The position numbers and the translations under genes were made by a program. From Dendrobium chrysotoxum (lineage: Eukaryota > Streptophyta > Magnoliopsida > Asparagales > Orchidaceae): a stretch of 64,000 nucleotides of DNA. The number at the start of each line of letters is the position of its first letter. The stretch's first letter is position 1. The stretch spans positions 37,379,774 to 37,443,773 of the forward strand of contig CM034314.1 of the NCBI GenBank assembly GCA_019925795.1, given 5' to 3'. Below are positions 44,981-54,934 of this stretch, piece by piece. The notes under the pieces were generated by a model that saw only the letters and a list, made by a program, of their open reading frames with translations, made no database searches and was not told the DNA's origin.

Positions 44981-46282
44981 AGAATATCTAATGATCTCAA
45001 AAGAGGTGCTGTGCCTAGGGTACCAGATTCCTAGGTTTGGGGTCCCTAAAAGATATCTAAGAATTTTCTTAACAGCAGTCAGGTGGGACTCTTTAGGATC
45101 AACCTGAAACCTAGCACAAAGACAGACACTAAACATGATATCAGGTCGGCCAGCAGTCAGGTAAAGCAGTGATCCTATTATCCCTTTATACTTCTTCTGA
45201 TCAACAGATTTTCCACTTGAATCCTTATCTAACTGAACTGAGGAGGTCATGGGAGTATTGATTGGCTTGGCTTTGTCCATTTCATATTTCTTCAAAATGT
45301 CCTTAGTGTATTTAGATTGATTGAGAAAGGTTCCATCATCCGTTTGCCTTATGCTAAACCCCAAAAAGTAGGACAATTCTCCCATCATACTCATCTCAAA
45401 CTCCTTACTCATTATTTTAGAAAACTCATCACATAAATATTTATCAAAAGATCCAAAAATGATATCATCAACATAAATCTGGACAGTGAGTAAGTCATCC
45501 CCTATTCTCCTCAAAAAAAGGGTGGTGTCTACGCTCCCCTTAATAAACTCTCTTTCTAACAGGAATGTGCTAAGCCTCTCAATCCATATAAGGCCTTTTT
45601 TAATTTATAAACATGATTTGGATATTGGAAACTCTCAAAACCTGGGGGTTGTTTTTCAAAAACATCTTCTTTTATTACCCCATTTAAAAAAGGCACTCTT
45701 AACATCCATTTGAAATAGCTTGAATCTCTTATAACAGGCAAAGGCTAGTAGCACTCTAATGGCTTCCAATATAGCTACAGGGGCAAAAGTCTCCTCAAAA
45801 TCAATCCCTTCTATCTGATTATACCCCTTAGCCACCAATCTTGCCTTATTCCTAACCACCACACCAGAATCATTCATCTTATTCTTAAAGACCCACTTGG
45901 TTCCCACAATACTTTGATTTCTAGGTCTTTCTACTAACTCCCAAACATCATTCCTTACAAATTGATTCAACTCTTTCTGCATAGCTAAAATCCAAAACTC
46001 ATCCGACAAGGTTTGATTGATGTTGGTGGGTTCAGTCATTGAGATAAAGGCAGAATGGTTTACTTCCTTCCTAAGTCCATGCCTAGTCCTAACACCTTCA
46101 GAAGGGTCTCCTAAGATCAGTTCTTTAGGATGACTCGAAGAATATTTCCAATCTCTAGGCAACATGGTTTGAGGTTCTACCCTTTCCTCCAGATTTGTAT
46201 TTCCAACTCCTTGGGTAACCTCAATAATCTCTTCATCTTCTACTTCAGATCTAGACTCCTTAGGATCAGATTCATCAAACAC
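44980..46282 (-). pseudogene. Copia reverse transcriptase of element A
   Basis: RT starts about NDVWELVERPRNQSIVGTKW, then NKARLVAKGYNQIEGIDFEE and TFAPVAILEAIRVLLAFAC. Near 45680 the frame shifts inside the block that should read DVKSAFLNG, and the sequence continues as NGVIKEDVFEKQPPGFE and ALYGL. The catalytic box YVDDIIFGS is intact (about 45460-45485), and GSLLYLTAGRPDIMFSVCLC follows. The enzyme would copy genomic RNA into DNA in the particle. The frameshift and further breaks around 45515-45560 disable it. Confidence 0.93.
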
Positions 46283-47227
46283 TACATGGGTTGTTTATTC
46301 CACCACCAAAGTCCTCTTATTGAACACCCTAAAGGATTTCCCCATACTTGAATATCATAAGAACACTCCTTCATCAGATTTGGGGTCAAATTTTCCTAAG
46401 GGTGACTTCCCGTTGTTAAGAATGAAAATCTTACTGCCAAAGACATGGAGGTGGGACAGATTTGGAGTTCTACCCTTAATGATCTCATAAGGTGTCTTGT
46501 TCAGTTTGACTCTAACATTCACCCTATTCAGCACATAACAGGCAGTGTTCACCGCTTCAGCCCAAAAGTATTTTGGAAGTGAATACTCGGCAAGCATGGC
46601 TCTAGCGGCTTCCACTAAGGTCCTGTTCTTCCTTTCAGCTATCCCGTTCTGCTGAGGGGTCCTAGGAGCTGAAAAATTGTGACTAATCCCTTGCTCCTCA
46701 AAAAAACTTCCAAATATTTCATTTTCAAACTCCCCTCCGTGATCACTATGGATGGTAATAATCTCACATCCTAACTTCTTCTAAATCCAAATAGAGAAAG
46801 ATCTAAACTCATCAAATGACTCAGATTTACGTGACAAAAATTTCACCCAAGTGAACCTCGAATAATCATCTACAATCACAAACCCATAGACTCTCCCCCC
46901 TAAGCTGGAAGTGCTAATGGGTCCAAAGAGGTCCATGTGAAGAACTTCTAAAGGTCTGGAGGTGCTAATGTCCTTAACAGAGTGAAAGGAGGACTGGACT
47001 TGCTTTCCTAACTAACAGGCATCACACAGGTGATCCTTAGTGAACTTAAGCTTGGGCACACCTCTAACTAAGTCCTTCTGGGTGACTCTCCTAAGGGTTT
47101 TCATACTGGCATGACACAATCTCCTATGCCATAACCAAGACTCATCAGCAGTAGTTTTTAAGCAAATTGAATTATCAAATTTAATGCAACTTACATCCAG
47201 CTTGTAGACGTTGTTGATCCTTTTCCC
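46283..47227 (-). pseudogene. Copia integrase of element A
   Basis: The zinc-binding part reads WLWHRRLCHASMKTLRR, then CDAC, about 47020-47140. The core has VLHMDLFGP, then HSDHGGEFENEIFGSFFEEQ and PQQNGIAERKNRTLVEAARA, giving the D, D, E triad. The C-terminal part has PYEIIKGRTPNLSHLHVFGS. Stops are seen after CDAC (about 47014), before KKLGCEIITI (about 46782), after GVFL (about 46354) and after LVVE (about 46293). All four look like single-base changes. Confidence 0.9.
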
Positions 47228-47551
47228 CTATAAAACAACTTCATCATTTAAGCTTAAAATATAGCCAGTGGGCACGAATTTGATGCTGTATCCCTTGTCA
47301 CAAAGTTGACTGATGCTCAGCAAGTTGTGTTTCAGTCCATTTACAAGTAAAACATTATCAATCATAAAATTCTTTGAATCACCAATTATACCTGAGCCTA
47401 CCACCTTCCTGGTGGTGTTATCTCCAAGTATAACCTTGCCTCCAACTCTGGCCTCCAGCGAAATGAACTGATTTGCATCTCCAGTCATGTGTCTAGAACA
47501 TCCACTGTCGAGGTACCACATACTCTCACGAGGTCTTGTGTGAGAGCACAC
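47228..47551 (-). pseudogene. Copia protease region of element A
   Basis: MWYLDSGCSRHMTGD carries the DSG active site of the copia aspartic protease, which cleaves the polyprotein. GGKVILGDNTTRKVVGSG and HNLLSISQLCDKGYSIKF follow. It is separated from gag by a stop at 47563-47565, where most copia elements have one open frame. Confidence 0.9.
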
Positions 47552-47562
47552 CTACAAAAATA

Positions 47563-49374
47563 TCAAACGTCAGTCTTAGAAACCCAAACAGGTTTGGGTT
47601 CGTTCTTATGAAAAGAAGAATGCAATGCATGCGTGCTGTGCTGTGAAACAGGCAGTTTGGGTCTCCAAACCCAATGTGTACTACGGTGAACAGTGCAAGT
47701 GTGTGAGATGTGTCCTAACATGCCACATGAAAAACATCTAACACCAGGAAAAGGGTTAAGTAATCTACGTGGGTTATAGTTCCTCTTCCTAGATGTATAT
47801 GAAACATGCTTTGACGAACTTGCAACAGATTTTTCAAAAGGTGGCGGTGCATAAAACTGTTCAAAAGTAGGCGGTGTTTTGTTCTTTTCAAAAGTACTGA
47901 TTTTCACTTTCAAAAACTCAATATGTTTATTTAAACTTGCAATTTTAAAAGTTCTTACACTTTCATTACTTTCTAAATCACATGCTATATCATTCACTTT
48001 CTTAAAAGCAACTTCTAATTCAACATGCGATGTTTTTAACAAATCATGCTCAACAGTTAAATCTGAATATTTTTTGTTCAACTCATCGAATTCATCAAGT
48101 AAAGACATGTGATTGGAATCAATAGTGGAATGATCTTTAACTAAAACATCATGCTCTTTTTGCAAAGTCAAATAATCCAGTTTCAAACTAGCATGGGTTT
48201 TCTTAAGCTTCCTATATGATGCATGCATTTTTTCAGATACTTCAAATAATTGATCGTAAGTAAGCTCACATACCTCTTTCTTGTCCGACTGACCAGGGTG
48301 ATCATCAGTCATCAGACACAAGTTTTTTTCCTCCTCTTCAGCTTCAGTCTCAGAAGAGTCGGATGCAGAGTCTGCCCAGAATGCCTTCTGAATCCGCTTC
48401 TTGTCCTTTCTGAACTTTGGTTTCTCCACACCCTTCTCCTTGCTTGGGTGAGCCTTGAGTGTAGGACAATCCGCCTTTATGTGTCCAGGCTTCCTGCATT
48501 CAAAACAAACAGATTCAGATGAACCTTTAAAGTTTCTACTAGTCTTACCTTTGTTCCACGTCTGAAAATTCTTATTCTTCTTCCTTAGAAAGCTCTTGAA
48601 TTGCCTAGTGATTAAGGCAACATCATCGCTATCAGACCCGAAAGTGCTAGCATCTGAATCTTTGGCCTTTAGTGCCACTGTCTTCTCCTTCTTGCGTTCA
48701 CCTGCATCAAGTTGCCTTTGGTTCACCCCTTGCTCGTAAGCAATGAGTGATCCAAGTAAGCTGTCAATAGAGTAAGTATTTAGATCTTTAGATTCAGTGA
48801 TTGCAGTAATCTTAGCATCGTAAGAAGTAGGCAAATATCTAAGAATTTTGTTCACTCTTTCGTAGCTAGTAAGTTCTCTACCTAAAGCATGCAAAGAGGT
48901 AATAATCTGAGTGAACCTTGTGTACATTTCTGAAATAGTCTCACTAGGTTTCATGCGAAAAAGTTTGTAATCATGTAACAAGATGTTTAACCTAGATTGT
49001 TTGACTTCAGTTGTACCTTCATATGTTATACAAAATCTATCCCAGATTTCTTTTCCCGTTGTACAAGTAGAAACACGCATATAGTCTTCAGATTTCAAAG
49101 CACAAAAGAAACAGTTCAAGCATTTTACATTTAACTGTGCTAAATCACGATCATCAAACATCCAATCAGCAAAGGGCAATTCAGTTTTCACATTGTTAAT
49201 CAATCTAAAAGGTGGTTCGTATCCATCATTAACTAACATCCACATACGATAATCAATAGATTGCAGAAAAGTAGACATGCGTGTTTTCTAAAAATCAAAA
49301 GGAATATTATCAAACAACGGTGGTCTTGTAATAGAATAACCTTCAGCAGTATTACGATTGTTACAGTTAGCCAT
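47563..49374 (-). pseudogene. Copia gag of element A, one early stop
   Basis: The natural start is the ATG at 49374-49372 (MANCNNRNTAEGYSITRPPL), since YSITRPPLF is the usual gag opening and is also seen in element C. Codon 29 is TAG (49290-49288) in place of an expected Trp. The remaining 571 codons are open. They contain the gag core (CTTGKEIWDRFCITYEGTTE, FTQIITSLHALGRELTSYER), a first CCHC knuckle CFECRKPGHIKADC, a long coiled-coil-like region (KKVNDIACDLESNE and repeats of leucine and lysine) and a second knuckle CFSCGMLGHISHTC. Gag forms the particle and packages the RNA. Two separated knuckles fit the SIRE/Maximus lineage. Confidence 0.93.
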
Positions 49375-49410
49375 GGATCAAATTAAAAAGTTTTTAAACC
49401 TAAATTTTGA

Positions 49411-49427
49411 ATCCTGCTCTGATACCA
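49411..49427 (-). other. Primer binding site of element A (initiator-Met tRNA)
   Basis: On the minus strand TGGTATCAGAGCAGGAT starts two bases after the 5' LTR end (CTTTCA). It matches the 3' end of initiator tRNA-Met over at least 12 bases. Confidence 0.92.
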
Positions 49428-49429
49428 CT

Positions 49430-51085
49430 TGAAAGTTCGATAGGGATGTTAAGCCCTAGTGAACTAGTCCCGAGGCTAACCAAGAGGGGGGTTGAATTTG
49501 TTATTTAAAAATTTCATGAACAATAATGAAAATCTTTTCGATACTTAGCAGCGAAAACAAGTAAACAAGAACGAAAAGATCAATCACAGATATTCACCCA
49601 AGCAATTAATATCAGAAAAGTAAAGTGCAAAACTGAATCAGAAAAGCAAACCGGATTTTATAGTGGTTCGGTCAACTTGACCTATGTCCACTCCCCGGAG
49701 CCTCCCCTCCGGGTATTGCACTAAACAAAAAGTGTCTCTCCTTTTGCTCCCACAGCAAGGCCGAGAAGCCTGTACAAGACCTCCTTTTCACCACACGGTG
49801 GGGTAGAGAACCCGACCTCCTTTTGCTTCCTCCTGAAGTAGGCAGAGAACCTTCGAACTCCTTTTTCTTCCACCTGAAGCGGGCAGAGAACCCTGGATCT
49901 TCTTGCGAACGATCCTCCCACGACGAACACTGACTAGACGAAAGACGACGAGCGGAGAAGATGACTCTGATCCGTGCTTGGAGCAACCTTAGTGAATCCC
50001 TCACTAACTCCCCCTCACAAGATCCTCTCTCTCTCTCCCAACTCTTTCTCTCTAGGGTTTCTCAGGGAAGGAAGGTGGCAAAAGATTTTTCTTATTTAAA
50101 GAAAAAGTTCTTTTATAGGAGGGCTTAAAATTTGCCCTAAATCTCAACTGGTCGACCAAGATCGTCCAGGACGATCAGTAGATCGTCCTGTACAATCAGT
50201 TCAAAATCAGCTGTTTCAGCCTGGACGATCTGGCTCCTCTGGACGATCAGTAGGAAAAATTGTTCATATCATCCCGTACGATCCTGTGATCGTCCGGGAC
50301 GATTAGTGCAAATCGAGGAATATCATCCAGAAGACAGCTCGGGTCGTCCAGAGAAACTTGTGCTGGACGACCAAAAAATGACTTGATCGTCCAGGACGAT
50401 AGGGACATCGTCCTGTATGATTAGTTCAAAAAGGCCCTAAATCGTCCTGTACATAGCTCTGGATATACAGCTTAAATGCACTAGACAATCAAGATCGTCC
50501 GGGACGATCCTGCGATCGTCCAGGACGATATGATCGTATCAATCAAAAAAAAATTACTTTCCTTAATTACCAGATTAAATTAGGCATGATTATACTGAAT
50601 CATCCGGAACGATACACGTATCGTCTGGGACGATCAGAACAAATAACTTAAAATAAAAACTTGCCTAACTGTATCTGGCGGCTGAGAATTTCTGATTTGG
50701 GCATATCGTCCCGTACGATCCACATATCGTCCAGGACGATCTGCTTAATCAGACCCTCTTAACTTAGTCGCCCTAATTAGGGTTTCTATTTTTACCTGAT
50801 CGTCCAGGATGATGTGAATATCGTCCAGGACGATTTGAATAAAAAATGAACAGAAACTCTAATTCACTCAAGGTCTCCCCCTGAGTGTGTGTGTGCAAGG
50901 TTACTTAGCTAGGGGATCAGTTACATTACAATTGACTCAATAAAAAGAAAAATCATACATTGGACACACTTGGACCTGATCTTGAGTTGGCTTGAGTGGC
51001 TCGTGATCTTTTGTGCCTGAAACGGGTTAGCCAAGCAAAACACACTGGAAACATGTTTATCATCATCAAAATCAGATTTGCAACA
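49430..51085 (-). repeat. 5' LTR of element A
   Basis: It mirrors the LTR at 38229-39880, running on the element strand from TGTTGCAAATCTG to CGAACTTTCA. Palindrome array 50159-50836, TATA box about 50108-50120, hairpin modules about 49747-49893. In several places this copy keeps the CG form where the other has TG or CA, and the reverse also occurs. That fits methylated-C decay after insertion. Confidence 0.93.
50159..50836 (-). promoter_or_regulatory. U3 array of paired palindromes, element A 5' LTR
   Basis: Same layout as in the 3' LTR. The clearest pairs are ATCGTCCAGGACGAT, CAGTAG, ATCGTCCTGTACAAT at 50160-50195 and ATCGTCCGGGACGAT, CCTGCG, ATCGTCCAGGACGAT at about 50494-50529. Confidence 0.85.
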
Positions 51086-51090
51086 TCATA
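51086..51090 (+). repeat. Target-site duplication TCATA of element A, right
   Basis: Identical to 38224-38228. Joining the flanks restores the uninterrupted LTR of element C, as its 3' LTR confirms (compare GACCATGCACACACACACTT, from about 55190). Confidence 0.92.
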
Positions 51091-52373
51091 CACACACACA
51101 CGCTTAGGGGAGTGAGATTGAGCCAAAACCAGAAGTTTAATTTTTAAACTAATCATCCTTGATGATTTATATTATCCTGGATGATCCAATACATTTTTAA
51201 AACCCTAGCTGTTATAATAATTCAGGCAAGATTTTAAGTTTCTATTTTTGGTCTAATCATCCAGGATGATCCATATCGTACTAAATGACCTATGATAATA
51301 TTGCCTAAATTAATCTTATGATTAGTCAATCAAATCTGCTTAATTTGATATTCTAATCATACTGGATGATCACAAAATCATCCTGGATGATCTTAGAATC
51401 ATCCTGGATGATCAATATAAATTTTAACATATTATCCAAGTGATTATCCTGAACTATCTGGTCGAATTCTGCACATCATCCTGGATGATCCTTCGATCAT
51501 ACTGGATAATATTTGGCTCCAAAATTGAGTTTTTAGGATTTTCGGAATCCCTGTTTTTAAACACATCATCCTGGACGATCCTGTGATCATCCTAGACGAT
51601 CTTTGACGCCATAATTGAATTTTTAGGGTTTTTCAGAGCCATCTATTTAAGCTTTCTCAAGGCACTTGGTAAGTGACTTTAGCAGCCATTGAGTCTTTAA
51701 TTTTCTGAAGAAAGCTTGAAGAGAGCCTTAAAAGGGAGAGAGGAAAGGGTGGAGTTTGAGAGAGGGAGAAGAACCTTGGAGGGGGTTTCAAGGGAGTGTG
51801 GAGGGGGTTTCACACGGTTGCTCTAGTAAGCTTACACCTAAGTACCATCGAATTCAAGGTTTGTCTTGAGGGAAGTTTTGAGAAAAAGAAGATCCCTTTG
51901 GTGTCAAAGGATGAGGTTCTCTTTCTTCATCAGGAGGGTGACAAAGAATTCTAAGTTCTCTGCCTCAGTAGGAGGGTAAAAAGGATTTCAGGTTCTCTAT
52001 CACACCGGGGGAGGTGGAAGAGATTTTGTAAGGGCTTCTTCGCCTAGCTGTGGGGGCTAAAGGAGATTCACTAAAGGTTTAGTGCAATACCTAGAATGGG
52101 AGGTTCTAGGGAGTGGAAATAGGTCAGGTTGGATCGAACTACTATAAATTTGGTGTGTTCTTTCTGATTATTTTTCACACTTTATTTTTATTGTGATTAA
52201 CTGCTAGGGTGAAATATCTGATTTATCTTTTTATTATTGATTTAATTCATTTCTGCTACAAGATAGAAAAAGATTTTTTTTGTTAAAGAAGTTTTTAAAT
52301 ATCCAATTCATCCCCCCTCTTAGTTAGCCTCGGGACGAGTTCTATAGGGTTTAACACCCCTCACAAACTTTCA
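51086..52373 (+). mobile_element. Copia element C, 5' LTR, second part
   Basis: It continues 38228 across the insertion of A; its first five bases are the duplicated TCATA. With the first part it makes an LTR of about 1.55 kb, equal to the 3' LTR (1547 bp). U3 holds CG-depleted palindromes such as ATCATCCTGGATGAT (51146-51620). These include a row of three at about 51358-51414 with 6-bp spacers. The TATA-like CTATTTAAGC is at about 51649. Hairpin modules at about 51925-52060 and the GGGAGTGGAAATAGGTCAGG box follow. It ends AAACTTTCA. Confidence 0.92.
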
Positions 52374-52375
52374 AG

Positions 52376-52390
52376 TGGTATTAGAGTAGG
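52376..52390 (+). other. Primer binding site of element C
   Basis: TGGTATTAGAGTAGG lies two bases after the LTR end. It has two changes compared with the site of element A, so priming would be impaired. Confidence 0.85.
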
Positions 52391-52429
52391 ATTCATAAAT
52401 TAAATTTTAGAAAACTTTTGAAAAATGAT

Positions 52430-53465
52430 CCATGTCTAATTTTAGAAATTGTAATGTTTAGAAGAATATTCAATCACTCGACCACCTTTATTTGAAAATA
52501 TTACTTTTGATTTTTGGAAAATTTGTATGTCTACTTTCTTAAAATTAATAGATTATTGTATATGGATGTTAATTCAGGAAGGATACTCTTCACCTTCTTA
52601 TTTTATAAATGGCATCAAAATTGATATTCCTTTTTTGAATGGAGTAGAGAAGAAAAAATCAATGCTCAATTAAATACTAAATGTTCGAACTATTATTTTT
52701 GTGCCTTGAATTCTAATGATTGCATGCGTATCTCAACATGTACTACTAGCAAGGAAATTTGTGATAAATTGTGCACTACATATGAAGGTACTAGTGAAGT
52801 CAAGAAATTTAAGTTGAATATTCTAATGCATGATTATGAACTTTTTTACGTGAAATCTTATAAGATGATTTTAGATATGTGTACTAGGTATACTCAAATT
52901 ATGACCACATTATATGCTTTAAGTAAAGAATTTTCAAACTTTAAAAAGGTCAATAAAATTCTACGTTGTCCACTTGATAAATATGATGCCAAAGTTGTAG
53001 CCATTTGTGAATCAAAAAATTTGAATGAATATTCTATTGATAATTTGATTGGCTCGCTCATTACCTACGAGCAAACTATGAGTCAAAGACTTGTGGATGT
53101 AGGTAAAATGATAGTATTAAATGTTGAAGACATGATCAAAAGTGTCTTAGTAGATGATGAAAGTGAAGAATTAGCATTAATAATGATCAAATTAGAAAGT
53201 CTACTAAAGCACAAGCACAAGCATCAACAAAAGTGGAACAAAAGTAAAAATGGTAAGAATATTAAGATTTCTTCTGATGTGATTTGCTTTGGATGTAGGA
53301 AACTTGGACATATGAAAAACTAGTGCCCTAATTTTGAAAACTCTTCCTGCAAAGGAAAAAGGTAAAGCTAAGCAAATTGTAAACATGGAAAATAATAAAA
53401 AAGAAAAAATCTCCTGGGTAGACCTAGCTTCTGAATAATCAGATTAGGAGTAAGATGATGTTTAA
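52430..53465 (+). pseudogene. Copia gag of element C
   Basis: It opens MSNFRNCNV and meets a stop; the neighbouring frame continues EEYSITRPPLFENITFDFWK, the usual gag opening. The longest open part (52706-53323) aligns with gag of element A: ISTCTTSKEICDKLCTTYEG, YTQIMTTLYALSKEFSNFKK, NEYSIDNLIGSLITYEQ. It ends with the first knuckle CFGCRKLGHMKN and a stop in place of the final residues before Cys. The coiled-coil part, the second knuckle and all of pol are missing. Element C therefore has gag only. Confidence 0.88.
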
Positions 53466-54079
53466 AGCTTTATTTGTGTGTTTATTTATTTTGTGTAAGC
53501 ATGTATGTTTCTTTATTCATTGTGTTTATATTTATTTTTTGTGTTTTCTTTATGTTTTATTTTATTTTATGTTTTCTTTCCTTCTTCTTATTATTTTTTG
53601 TTTCCTTAAAATTTTTTAATTATTCTTTACATATTTTAAAGTTTTCTTTGATCAACACACACATATCACTTTTTTTGTTTCGTATACACTAGAAAATCAA
53701 ATCTTTTTTCAAAGATCATTTTTTCTAAGAAATGAAAAATTTACCTCCTATTTTCTTGAATTTTTATGTAAGTTATGGTTGACTTCTCTAAAAACAGTCA
53801 AAGGAAGGAAACTCATGATTTTGTCTCTCTATCTCATTTCTTAATGAGGTTATTTTATTTTTGATTCAAAATCTTCATCAAATTATAAATTGGACTTTGA
53901 AATTGAACTTTTTCATTTCCTTATATTTTTTTTCTATCTCATAGGGATCTTTTGTAAATTGTTGAATTCACTTCATTATTTTCTTAATCAAGCAGTTCAT
54001 TTTTGTCATTAGAATGGGTTTGCTTTAGTCTCTAAAATTATAGAAAGGAAGATTATTTGTTAAAAAGAAAAGAGGCATA
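53466..54079 (+). other. T-rich non-coding region of element C
   Basis: It follows gag and precedes the hairpin row, where pol would be in a complete relative. No pol motif is left on either strand. The hydrophobic ORF at 53474-53692 is a product of the T-rich sequence. Confidence 0.6.
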
Positions 54080-54205
54080 AAATGAGCCCAAAGCTAAAAA
54101 GATGCGCAATGACGCCAAAAATGAAAAGATACATAAAGTGTATCAAAAATTAAAAGATGTGTAACGTGCGCCAAAAACTAATCAAGAGGCACAAAAAGAG
54201 TCCAC
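54080..54205 (+). repeat. Row of short hairpins (element C)
   Basis: Modules GAGGCATAAAATGAGCCC, GATGCGCAATGACGCC, GATACATAAAGTGTATC, GATGTGTAACGTGCGCC and GAGGCACAAAAAGAGTCC are joined by A-rich linkers. Most hold a short inverted repeat. They match the row in element A (43640-43870), read in the element's own direction. Confidence 0.7.
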
Positions 54206-54920
54206 AATAAGTTAGCTTACCTTCTTGTATTTCTTAAATATTAAGGAAACCCTTATATCTATTAATATTTTTGATACTTGAGTTTGAAAATCATGTTTCT
54301 TGATTTAACAATTTTTGGATTAATCTTCTATTAGATATATTTCATGAAAGGAGTTTTGAAAAGATTAGTATTTTCTTCTCTAATTTGTTCCTTGATTTAG
54401 ATGTTGGCTTAAAAAGTTTTTGAGCCTTTAAAGGAACTTGAGCATGGATTAACAATTTCTGAATCTTTAACCTTTCTGGGTTATGCGTTGTCAATACATG
54501 CCTTACTAAATTTTTGAATATAATCAAGAGGTAACTTTCTCATTCCAAGAAAATTTTTGATATTTTAAACTGATTCATCTAAAACATCTCCTTCACAAGA
54601 TTAGAGACTATTTGATATTTTAGTCTGCTTTTTATTTTTTGTTTTTTTATGCTCCTCTTCTTTTTTGATAATGTCAAAGGGGGAGAACGAACTGTTGTAT
54701 TTGTGTTATATTTGAACATACTATTATTTTTGTGTTATATTTGTTTAATTTATCTTTTTATCTAGTTATTTATTTTATTTTTTTAATTTTATTTTAAAAT
54801 AAAAATTAAAAAGAAAGAAAATTTTATTTTCCCTTATTTTTAAAATTTTTATCTTAGTGAGGGAGAGATTAGGAGAAAATACTTTGCTTTACAAATTTAC
54901 CAGTAATATTTGCCATCATC
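54206..54920 (+). other. 3' non-coding region of element C
   Basis: AT-rich, no ORF of note. A possible second polypurine run, CAAAGGGGGAGAACGAAC, lies at about 54676-54693. It resembles the PPT of related elements but no LTR follows it. Confidence 0.5.
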
Positions 54921-54934
54921 AAAAAGGAGGAGAT
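54921..54934 (+). other. Polypurine tract of element C
   Basis: AAAAAGGAGGAGAT directly precedes the 3' LTR, in the same place and form as in element A. Confidence 0.85.

Larger units (their letters stand above)
38229..51085 (-). mobile_element. Complete Ty1/copia element A, SIRE/Maximus-like, 12.9 kb
   Basis: Two LTRs of about 1.65 kb, a perfect 5-bp target duplication, an initiator-Met primer site and a polypurine tract define a full-length element on the minus strand. The order is gag, protease, integrase, RT, RNase H, the copia order. Long LTRs, two separate CCHC knuckles in gag and extra coding sequence after RNase H point to the SIRE/Maximus lineage. It is unusual in holding a second, different LTR (41819-42819) and two copies of an accessory ORF. 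Stops and frameshifts in gag and pol show that it is now unable to move by itself. Confidence 0.93.

Noticed and set aside
53474..53692. Small membrane protein
   Set aside because: All hydrophobic residues come from a T-rich non-coding part of element C; no homologue in element A.
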